Source of the DNA: an uncultured Flavobacterium sp.
Lineage (GTDB): Bacteria > Bacteroidota > Bacteroidia > Flavobacteriales > Flavobacteriaceae
Length of the DNA: 5,965 bases
Reading direction: 5' to 3'
NCBI GenBank assembly: GCA_946480635.1
Contig: CAMLKV010000155.1
Span: 1-5,965 of the forward strand
A program made the position numbers and the translations under genes. The notes below the pieces were generated by a model, which was not told the origin of the DNA, made no database searches, and worked only from the letters and a program-made list of their open reading frames with translations. Every line of letters begins with the position of its first letter. Positions within the stretch are counted from its first letter, which is position 1. Below, one piece after another: positions 1 through 5,218 of this stretch.

Positions 1-174
1 TTCGTCATTTTTATGCAAATAAGATTCAAACGAATTAAAGTCGAAAGACTTTATAATAATTCCATCTTTTTTATACTCATTAATAGGATCAGGCACTTTT
101 ATATGTCCCTGACTGCTTTTTTGTGAGAACATTACAGAACATAAAAACAACAATAATAAACTTACTCTTTTCAT
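1..174 (-). CDS. N-terminal fragment of an exported protein (possibly thioredoxin/TlpA-like)
   Basis: An open frame reads leftward from an ATG at 174-172 and runs off the window edge with no stop, giving 58 visible residues. The first 18, MKRVSLLLLFLCSVMFSQ, form a clear signal peptide: a basic start, a Leu-rich core and an F-S-Q end typical of Flavobacteriaceae. The mature protein should therefore be periplasmic or outer-membrane associated. The visible mature part (ending IIIKSFDFNSFESYLHKNDE) resembles the leader region before the thioredoxin fold in flavobacterial TlpA-like thiol-disulfide proteins. The CxxC active site would lie outside the window, so this family guess is weak inference. 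It is transcribed divergently from the MarR operon, and its start lies 78 bases from the nearer operator palindrome, so shared regulation is possible but not shown. The open frame with a signal peptide is well supported; the function is not. Confidence 0.7.
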   Translation of the reverse strand, partial: MKRVSLLLLFLCSVMFSQKSSQGHIKVPDPINEYKKDGIIIKSFDFNSFESYLHKNDE

Positions 175-251
175 ACCTCTAAAAATTTTGAGCTCATTAA
201 AATTAATCAATCTTAAAACCTCAAAATAAAAATTAACAAAAATTTAATACA

Positions 252-269
252 TATTTGTATATACAAATA
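252..269. promoter_or_regulatory. Operator palindrome 1 (likely MarR binding site)
   Basis: This is a perfect 18-base inverted repeat, TATTTGTATATACAAATA, with core ATTTGTA-TA-TACAAAT. The same core with a CA centre recurs 31 bases downstream, close to three helical turns, so both sites would face the same side of the DNA. MarR-family dimers typically bind palindromes of about this size near their own genes. The site covers the TTTG proposed as the -33 promoter element at 254-257. That this particular regulator binds here is inference. Confidence 0.7.
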
Positions 270-288
270 AAAAATCTTTATACATTTG
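254..288 (+). promoter_or_regulatory. Predicted Bacteroidota-type promoter of the MarR operon
   Basis: TACATTTG at 281-288 matches the Bacteroidota -7 consensus TAnnTTTG exactly. A TTTG at 254-257 fits the -33 element, with a 23-base spacer that is at the long end for flavobacterial promoters. Transcription would begin near 293-297, leaving a leader of roughly 20 bases before the ATG at 315. Both elements lie inside the two palindromes, so a bound repressor would block them. The -33 assignment is less certain than the -7. Confidence 0.55.
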
Positions 289-299
289 TACATACAAAT
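284..299. promoter_or_regulatory. Operator palindrome 2 (likely MarR binding site)
   Basis: ATTTGTACATACAAAT has perfect 7-base arms (ATTTGTA and TACAAAT) around a CA centre, and it differs from the core of the first palindrome at one base. It overlaps the predicted -7 element and probably the transcription start. A further right half-site, TACAAAT at 308-314, abuts the start codon. An ATTTGGTA at 298-305 could pair with it imperfectly, hinting at a weak third site. Confidence 0.7.
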
Positions 300-314
300 T
301 TGGTAACTACAAAT

Positions 315-767
315 ATGAAAATTGAAGATATAATAAAATCGACAGTAACATTATCCTCTGCTAAAAGAGCAGTGCTTAATGTCATGTTTGCAGATATGAT
401 TGTAACAGATCATTTTAATGACATTTTAAAACCTTTCGATTTGTCTCCGGAACAATACAATGTGTTACGCATTTTAAGAGGGCAAAAAGGAAAGCCTGCA
501 AACATGTGCACCATTCAAGAGAGAATGATTGCCAAAACAAGTAATACAACAAGATTGGTAGATAAATTGCTATTAAAAGAATTAGTTACACGAGAAATTT
601 GCCCAGACAACAGAAGAAAAATGGAAGTTGAAATAACGCAAAAAGGTTTAGATGTTTTAGCAGAAATTGACCCTAAAGCAGTAGAACATGAGAATTATTT
701 CGCTGAAAAATTAACTAGTGAGGAACTAGAATTATTCAATAATTTATTAGAAAAATATAGAAGTTAA
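315..767 (+). CDS. MarR-family transcriptional regulator, probable autorepressor of the operon
   Basis: This is a 150-residue protein, the usual size for MarR regulators, which bind DNA as dimers through a winged helix-turn-helix. The DNA-binding region spans roughly residues 45-112. LSPEQYNVLRILRG leads into the helices, MIAKTSNTTRLVDKLLLKELV is the recognition-helix area (71-91), and the wing carries the D-x-R-R signature (CPDNRRK, 96-102) followed by VEITQKG. The flanking N- and C-terminal helices would form the dimer interface. The ATG at 315 was chosen over an in-frame TTG at 255: the TTG lies within the first operator palindrome, upstream of the predicted transcription start, and its extra 20 residues do not look like a MarR N-terminus. 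Two cysteines, C65 and C96, both sit in the DNA-binding domain and are candidates for thiol-based sensing, though this is speculative. The gene ends 4 bases before the nitroreductase, so the two are almost certainly co-transcribed. Family assignment is firm; the inducing ligand is unknown. Confidence 0.92.
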   Translation: MKIEDIIKSTVTLSSAKRAVLNVMFADMIVTDHFNDILKPFDLSPEQYNVLRILRGQKGKPANMCTIQERMIAKTSNTTRLVDKLLLKELVTREICPDNRRKMEVEITQKGLDVLAEIDPKAVEHENYFAEKLTSEELELFNNLLEKYRS

Positions 768-771
768 TACA

Positions 772-1404
772 ATGAGTAAATTTATAGAAAGCCAAAATTG
801 GCGTTATGCAACAAAAAAATTTGATGCAAATAAAAAGATTTCTGAAGCTGACTTAGAAACCTTAAAAGAAGCAATTAGATTAAGTTCATCTTCATACGGA
901 TTACAACCTTACAAGGTTCTAATTGTTGAAAATCCTGAATTAAGAGCTAAAATTCAGCCTGCTGCTTGGGGACAATCTCAAATAGTAGATGCTTCTCACC
1001 TATTTGTTTTTGCAAATATGTTAAATGTTGGTGAAAAAGAAATCGATACTTACGTAAACAATATAGCTGAAACTAGAGGAATACCAGTAGAAAACATTGC
1101 TGGTTATGGAGATTTCATGAAATCTAAAATTGCGTCATTACCCGAAGATGCAAAAAACACTTGGACAGCGAAACAAACGTATTTAGCACTAGGAAATCTT
1201 TTAAATGCTGCAGCAGAACTAAAAATTGATGCTACGCCTATGGAAGGTTTTGAACCAGAAAAAGTAAATGAAATTTTAGGTTTAAGTGAATTAGGCTTAA
1301 ATGCAACTTTAATTGCAACTGTTGGTTATAGACATGAAGAAGACATTAATCAACACGTGAAAAAAGTTAGGAAATCAAAAGAGGAATTATTTATCAAATT
1401 ATAA
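772..1404 (+). CDS. NfsB-like NAD(P)H-dependent FMN nitroreductase/oxidoreductase
   Basis: At 210 residues this matches the E. coli NfsB type (217 residues), cytosolic FMN dimers that use NAD(P)H to reduce nitroaromatics, quinones and related electrophiles. The family pattern is visible along the whole length. RYATKKFD (11-18) holds the first FMN-phosphate contact, and SSSSYGLQPYK (38-48) corresponds to the P-S-S-x-x-x-Q-P-W loop. DASH (73-76), WTAKQTYLALGN (131-142) and PMEGFEPEKV (156-165, the P-x-E-G-F motif) follow, and KKVRKSKEE near the C-terminus supplies the last basic FMN contacts. It begins 4 bases after the MarR gene and 21 bases before the YceI gene. In such an arrangement a MarR repressor commonly responds to the electrophiles or quinones that the reductase removes. 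The physiological substrate cannot be read from sequence; enzymes of this class are often promiscuous. The gene looks intact. Confidence 0.93.
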   Translation: MSKFIESQNWRYATKKFDANKKISEADLETLKEAIRLSSSSYGLQPYKVLIVENPELRAKIQPAAWGQSQIVDASHLFVFANMLNVGEKEIDTYVNNIAETRGIPVENIAGYGDFMKSKIASLPEDAKNTWTAKQTYLALGNLLNAAAELKIDATPMEGFEPEKVNEILGLSELGLNATLIATVGYRHEEDINQHVKKVRKSKEELFIKL

Positions 1405-1425
1405 TTATTAATTAAATCAATAAAC

Positions 1426-1992
1426 ATGAGAAATTTAAAATCAATCGCTTTAGCATTAGTAATTGCTTTAGGAACATTAACAGCTTCAGCTCAAACAACT
1501 AAAAAAGTTGATGCTTCAAAAAGTAAAGTTTTATGGTTAGCTAAAAAAGTAGGTGGCCAACATAGTGGAGATATCGCTCTTAAAGAAGGTGCTTTAGTAT
1601 TTAACGGGAAAAAATTAGTAGGTGGTAACTTTGTTGTTGATATGAAAACTATCAACACAACAGATTTACAAGGTGAATGGAAAGGTAAATTAGATGGTCA
1701 CTTAAAAAATGATGATTTCTTTGCTGTTGAAAAATTCCCAACTTCAACTTTAGTATTCAAATCAATTGGTGCAAAAGCTGCTAATACTTACACTGTAACT
1801 GCTGACTTAACAATCAAAGGAATTACTGCTCCAGTAACTTTTGATATCGTTGCTAACAAAGGTGTAGCTAATGCAACTGTAATGATTGACAGAACAAAAT
1901 ATGATATCAAATATGCTTCTAAAAACTTCGGAGCTTTAGCTGATAAAGCAATTGATGACGAATTTGAATTAAAAGTAAATTTAAAATACTAA
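1426..1992 (+). CDS. Secreted YceI-family lipid/isoprenoid-binding protein
   Basis: This 188-residue protein starts with a signal peptide (MRNLKSIALALVIALG then a S-A-Q end near residue 23), so it acts in the periplasm. The rest is a complete YceI domain, a lipocalin-like beta-barrel that in characterised relatives holds a long isoprenoid such as a polyprenyl quinone. Visible family motifs are S-K-V-L-W with GGQHSG (32-48), HLKNDDFFAVEKFPTSTLVF (92-111), LTIKGITAPVTFDI (128-141), DRTKYDIKYAS (155-165) and the closing IDDEFELKVNL. Length is normal (E. coli YceI has 191 residues). It is the last gene of the three-gene unit, 21 bases after the nitroreductase and 21 bases before a strong terminator. 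Pairing an isoprenoid-binding barrel with a quinone-capable reductase under one MarR regulator suggests a role in quinone or envelope redox stress; that link is inference. The family call is firm, the ligand is not known. Confidence 0.94.
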   Translation: MRNLKSIALALVIALGTLTASAQTTKKVDASKSKVLWLAKKVGGQHSGDIALKEGALVFNGKKLVGGNFVVDMKTINTTDLQGEWKGKLDGHLKNDDFFAVEKFPTSTLVFKSIGAKAANTYTVTADLTIKGITAPVTFDIVANKGVANATVMIDRTKYDIKYASKNFGALADKAIDDEFELKVNLKY

Positions 1993-2013
1993 TCAAACTC
2001 AGATTTGACCCAG

Positions 2014-2050
2014 AAAAAGCCGTTCTTAATGAACGGCTTTTTTTATTTTT
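2014..2050 (+). terminator. Rho-independent terminator of the MarR-nitroreductase-YceI operon
   Basis: A perfect 12-base-pair hairpin (AAAAAGCCGTTC at 2014-2025 with GAACGGCTTTTT at 2031-2042) has a 5-base loop TTAAT and is followed by a T-rich run to 2050. It starts 21 bases after the YceI stop. On the opposite strand no T-rich run follows, so it works rightward. The remaining sequence up to 2164 is very AT-rich and must contain the promoter of the next gene, but no confident TAnnTTTG element was found there. Confidence 0.92.
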
Positions 2051-2164
2051 AAATACATTGAAACATTTATTTTAAATTATAAAAAAGTTAATTAATTCAT
2101 TTTAAATGATTTATTAAAATTTTGTACTATTTTTACTACAATATTAATCTTTAAACCATTTTAA

Positions 2165-3112
2165 ATGAAAACAAAATTTGTAAACGCCTTTAAAGGTTTA
2201 TTAGTGCTTTCTGCTCTAATAATCAACAGTTGTCAAGATGACAGCATCGACTCTGTTCAAAAAAACTCTAATGAAACACAGTCAATTGAAAGTTTAAAAC
2301 AACAGTTATCTCCTGTCTCTTCACAGGAATTACCTCAAACTGTTCAAAACCAACTTAATCTATCAAAAACTAATCTTTCAGAATATCTAAATGATGATTT
2401 ACAGATTGACCAAGTTATTGTTTTAGGTAAAATTTCGACAAGTAAAGCAATCACAATGGCTCAAAATGCTGTATCTGATCAAGAAAGTACTGTAGCATTT
2501 GGAAACATTAAAGATTTTAAATCGGTTATTATTGGAAAAATGAAAAATATCTATTCAGGTGACGCATTAACATCTTCTCAAAAAAACATTAAAGAAATAG
2601 CTGTCAAAGAAATACAACTTGAAGACAACGTAGTTGAAATAACTTGGGTTAACAAAGGACAAAAATTCACTTCATTATGTTTTTACAGAAACTCAGGAAT
2701 TGTTTGGGATAATGTGCTTAGCGGATTAATAATGATGGATCCAAAAGGTAAAATCGAAGTTTCGAATGAAGGCCAATCAAAAGTATACTCGAGATGGTAC
2801 AAACAATGGTGGACAGCAAGCTGGCTTTGGGGTTCAGACCGTGGCGAAATTGGTTATCAAATAACAATTTACTATAGTGGCTCAACAGTATCTAACACAG
2901 ATGTTAGCGACTGGGGATATATGTCATTAGGATCAGCTAGAAGCGAAAGTAAAGTGACAAAAGAAACAGGAAGTTATGGTCAATGCAGATATGCTTTAGG
3001 ATTATGTACTCCTACAGGTTCATTAAGTTTTAGTTACAGCTCATTTTCTGTATCTTTTTCAGGACTTGGAAGCAATATAGTTGCTAACGGAAATAAATCG
3101 CTTTATCCTTGA
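2165..3112 (+). CDS. Putative surface-exposed lipoprotein of unknown function
   Basis: I do not recognise this 315-residue protein. Its N-terminus is a lipoprotein signal peptide: basic residues, the hydrophobic stretch GLLVLSALII, then I-N-S-C with the lipidated cysteine at 23. The residues after the cysteine, QDDSID, resemble the acidic lipoprotein export signal that sends Bacteroidota lipoproteins to the outer face of the outer membrane. Residues 25-80 are Ser/Gln/Asn-rich and look like a flexible tether. Residues 85-200 look like a mixed alpha/beta domain. Residues 208-222 form an unusual aromatic cluster (Y208, W211, Y212, W215, W216, W220, W222). The last 60 residues are rich in Gly, Ser and aromatics in alternating patterns suggesting beta strands, with C274 and C281 close enough for a disulfide. 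It stands alone between two terminators. Candidate roles include carbohydrate or surface binding, or a secreted toxin-like or adhesive activity, but none is supported by a recognised motif. Confidence 0.85.
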   Translation: MKTKFVNAFKGLLVLSALIINSCQDDSIDSVQKNSNETQSIESLKQQLSPVSSQELPQTVQNQLNLSKTNLSEYLNDDLQIDQVIVLGKISTSKAITMAQNAVSDQESTVAFGNIKDFKSVIIGKMKNIYSGDALTSSQKNIKEIAVKEIQLEDNVVEITWVNKGQKFTSLCFYRNSGIVWDNVLSGLIMMDPKGKIEVSNEGQSKVYSRWYKQWWTASWLWGSDRGEIGYQITIYYSGSTVSNTDVSDWGYMSLGSARSESKVTKETGSYGQCRYALGLCTPTGSLSFSYSSFSVSFSGLGSNIVANGNKSLYP

Positions 3113-3132
3113 TTTTATTTATCATAAAAACC

Positions 3133-3163
3133 AAAACTCCTGTGCTCAAAACACAGGAGTTTT
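3133..3163. terminator. Bidirectional terminator between convergent genes
   Basis: AAAACTCCTGTG (3133-3144) pairs perfectly over 12 bases with CACAGGAGTTTT (3152-3163) around a 7-base loop. Rightward it ends in TTTTATTTT, closing the lipoprotein gene that stops at 3112. Leftward it ends in TTTTGGTTTTTAT, closing the minus-strand unit that stops at 3189. One hairpin therefore serves both converging transcripts. Confidence 0.9.
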
Positions 3164-3188
3164 ATTTTACAATCAACAGATAGACAAT

Positions 3189-4652
3189 TTATAAAATTTT
3201 AAATAACATTCTTATACTAAAAATAATTACCAAAAATGCTACCAAAAGAATTGCCGTTTTTTGAGGTAATTTACCTGCTAGCCTTACTGCAAAAGGAGCT
3301 GCAATTGAACCTCCTAAAATAAGTCCCACCACAATATACCAATGACTTACTCCTAAAGATGCAAAAAAAGTTATCGAAGCAGCTAGTGTCACAAAGAACT
3401 CGGCCAAACTAACTGTTCCCACAACATAACTTGACTTTCTTCCTTTACCTAAAAGCGTCGAAGTCACAATTGGTCCCCAACCTCCACCACCAAAAGCATC
3501 TAAAAATCCTCCTGTGAAACCTAATGCTCCAGTATTGTTCAGTTTTTGCTTTTCTATTTTTTTTCGGAAAGCAATCGCAATCAAACGAACACCTAAGAAC
3601 ATAGTATAAGTAGCCAAAACTGCATAAGTTATCTTTTCATATTTACTTCCAAAATAAACCAGCAGTAAAGCGCCACTAACTGCACCAACTACGCCAGGAA
3701 CAGCCAACCAAAACAATAATTTTTTATTTACATTCCCAAATTTATAATGTGAAAAACCTGTAATCCCACTTGAAAACATTTCGGCCGTATGAATACTTCC
3801 ACTGATGGCTGGCAATTTCACCCCAAACAACATCATACTTGTCGCACAGGTAACCCCGTACCCCAATCCCAAGGCCCCATCGACAAGTTGAGCAAAGAAG
3901 CCCACCAGAATCATGATAAAAAAAGCAGATGGAATTGCACTTACAAAATTGCTTATATCTTGAAAAGAAACCACCGTAGCCAGTCCATAACCAAAAAATA
4001 CAGAGAGAAAGATTGCCGCAATATCAAAAGTTAATCTTTTGTACTTCTTAGTTGCTCTCTTTTCTCCTTTTTTACTTGTTCTATGTACCAAGCCTTCTGT
4101 AACAGAATTTAAAGAATCTAGCTTTGATTTTAAATCTCCTTTGTGCTGTTCCCTGAATGCATTCAGGTTTTCAATACTTTGATTGATATTTTCAGGAATT
4201 GATTCTTCCAGATGCTCTCGCAAACGTCTGGCCAATACAGGTGATTTTCCATTAGTTGAAATAGCTATTTTCAGATGCCCTTTCTTCACGATTGAACCTA
4301 AATAAAAATCACATAACTCTGGTTGGTCAGCAGCATTAACCAAAATTCCTTGTTCGTTTGCCTTATGTCTGATTTCTGTATTCAAGGCTGTGTTTTCAGT
4401 TGCGATAATTACAAAATCGGCATACTCAAGATCATCATGAGAATAAGACCTCTCTTCCCATTCCACATGTGGATTATTTTCCAATACCTTTCGTAATTCG
4501 GCATTGATTTCTTTCGCCACAACTTTAATTGAAGTGAGTGGATTTTGTTTTAAAAGCGTATTTGTTTTTTCCAAGCCAACGTTTCCACCTCCTATAATAA
4601 GGAAGCGGAAAGTATCGGTTTTAAGGAAAATTGGAAAAAGTGTATTACTCAT
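3189..4652 (-). CDS. Siroheme synthase N-domain fused to TauE/SafE (TSUP) sulfite/anion exporter
   Basis: This 487-residue protein has two parts. Residues 1-155 are the CysG N-terminal/Met8 type of precorrin-2 dehydrogenase, the NAD-dependent step to sirohydrochlorin in siroheme synthesis. They show the dinucleotide loop IIGGGNVGLEK (19-29), ATENTALN (84-91), NAADQP with the equivalent of the catalytic Asp at D109, and STNGKSPVLARRLREHLEE (132-150). A helical segment and a strongly basic linker (about 156-207) follow. Residues 208-487 are a TSUP transporter with about eight membrane segments. It carries the two characteristic repeats, GFFAQLVDGALGLGYG (251-266) and GFTGGFLDAFGGGGWG (378-393), and is expected to move sulfite or a related sulfur anion across the inner membrane. 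The uroporphyrinogen-III methyltransferase domain of full CysG is absent, so that step needs another gene. The ATG at 4652 was chosen over a TTG at 4661. The gene lies 37 bases after the barrel gene, likely in one operon. Siroheme serves sulfite or nitrite reductase; the exact anion carried is inferred from the family. Confidence 0.92.
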   Translation of the reverse strand: MSNTLFPIFLKTDTFRFLIIGGGNVGLEKTNTLLKQNPLTSIKVVAKEINAELRKVLENNPHVEWEERSYSHDDLEYADFVIIATENTALNTEIRHKANEQGILVNAADQPELCDFYLGSIVKKGHLKIAISTNGKSPVLARRLREHLEESIPENINQSIENLNAFREQHKGDLKSKLDSLNSVTEGLVHRTSKKGEKRATKKYKRLTFDIAAIFLSVFFGYGLATVVSFQDISNFVSAIPSAFFIMILVGFFAQLVDGALGLGYGVTCATSMMLFGVKLPAISGSIHTAEMFSSGITGFSHYKFGNVNKKLLFWLAVPGVVGAVSGALLLVYFGSKYEKITYAVLATYTMFLGVRLIAIAFRKKIEKQKLNNTGALGFTGGFLDAFGGGGWGPIVTSTLLGKGRKSSYVVGTVSLAEFFVTLAASITFFASLGVSHWYIVVGLILGGSIAAPFAVRLAGKLPQKTAILLVAFLVIIFSIRMLFKIL

Positions 4653-4689
4653 TTGTTTCAAAAAAAATCTAATTACTATTTGGATTCAC

Positions 4690-5208
4690 TTAAAAGGTTA
4701 CTCCAATTTGAATTCCGGCTCCAACCGAAACCGCTTTTTCATTACCAAAGCGAACCGGCAACGGAGTGGCTATAAAATAATTTACATTCTTACCTTTTGC
4801 AATTACCTTGTTAAATACTGCTGTAAAACCGTAACGTCCACTGGTATCAAAAGCCAATCTGGAAATAAATGTAAATCCATGTTTATATCTAAAAAGAAGT
4901 CCAGGATGAAAAAGAACGCTAGTCACTTTATCCTTTCCATCTTCAGCTTTTATAAAAGGAACAACCTCAAAACTGTAACCAAAATTATCGTTCTTAAGAA
5001 TATTTATTCCTGTGGGAAATCCTACAGTGTAAACATCCGAAAAATTATAAATTGTATGATTTTTTTCGAATGTTACAATGGGATGTAGAATAGCAAAGTA
5101 CCCTTTTACCTGCGGGTAACTTGTTGACACATTTTCTGTTTGCGAAAACGCAGCATTACTCAAGATTAACAAACCAAACAGAAACAATTGATTTTTAGAT
5201 ATACTCAT
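4690..5208 (-). CDS. Small predicted outer-membrane beta-barrel protein
   Basis: This 172-residue protein has a signal peptide (MSISKNQLFLFGLLILSNAAFSQ), with cleavage expected after the F-S-Q. The mature part has the look of an outer-membrane barrel: alternating polar and aromatic/aliphatic residues (for example YGFTAVFNKVIAKG and KAVSVGAGIQIGVTF), Gly-rich turns, no helical membrane segment, and a C-terminal phenylalanine, the signal that assembles beta-barrels through BAM. I do not recognise a named family. The ATG at 5208 was chosen because it gives a clean signal peptide; an in-frame upstream ATG at 5232 would overlap the preceding receptor gene by 14 bases and add eight polar residues. 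It starts 10 bases after the TonB-dependent receptor stop and ends 37 bases before the fusion gene, so it is almost certainly co-transcribed with both. It may act beside the receptor as an accessory channel or sensor, which is inference. Confidence 0.82.
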   Translation of the reverse strand: MSISKNQLFLFGLLILSNAAFSQTENVSTSYPQVKGYFAILHPIVTFEKNHTIYNFSDVYTVGFPTGINILKNDNFGYSFEVVPFIKAEDGKDKVTSVLFHPGLLFRYKHGFTFISRLAFDTSGRYGFTAVFNKVIAKGKNVNYFIATPLPVRFGNEKAVSVGAGIQIGVTF

Positions 5209-5218
5209 TTTATTTATA

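Noticed and set aside
255..314. In-frame TTG at 255 extending the MarR protein by 20 residues
   Set aside because: The TTG lies inside the first operator palindrome and upstream of the predicted -7 element and transcription start; the ATG at 315 gives a standard-length MarR protein.
2046..2164. Possible promoter elements (TTTG at 2121-2124, TATTTTTA at 2128-2135) before the lipoprotein gene
   Set aside because: Neither pairs with a properly spaced partner matching the TTTG/TAnnTTTG consensus, so no promoter is called.
2098..2167. 11-base direct repeat CATTTTAAATG at 2098-2108 and 2157-2167, the second copy covering the lipoprotein start codon
   Set aside because: In such AT-rich sequence a short A/T-dominated repeat is easily chance, and no promoter or operator logic supports it.
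3789..4034. Rightward open frame of 81 codons
   Set aside because: It lies wholly antisense to the TSUP transporter half of the fusion gene, and its product has no coherent protein character.
4504..5088. Rightward open frame of 194 codons
   Set aside because: It is antisense to the start of the fusion gene and most of the barrel gene; the minus-strand products have clear domains or signal peptides while this one is Lys/Ser/Ile-rich and featureless.
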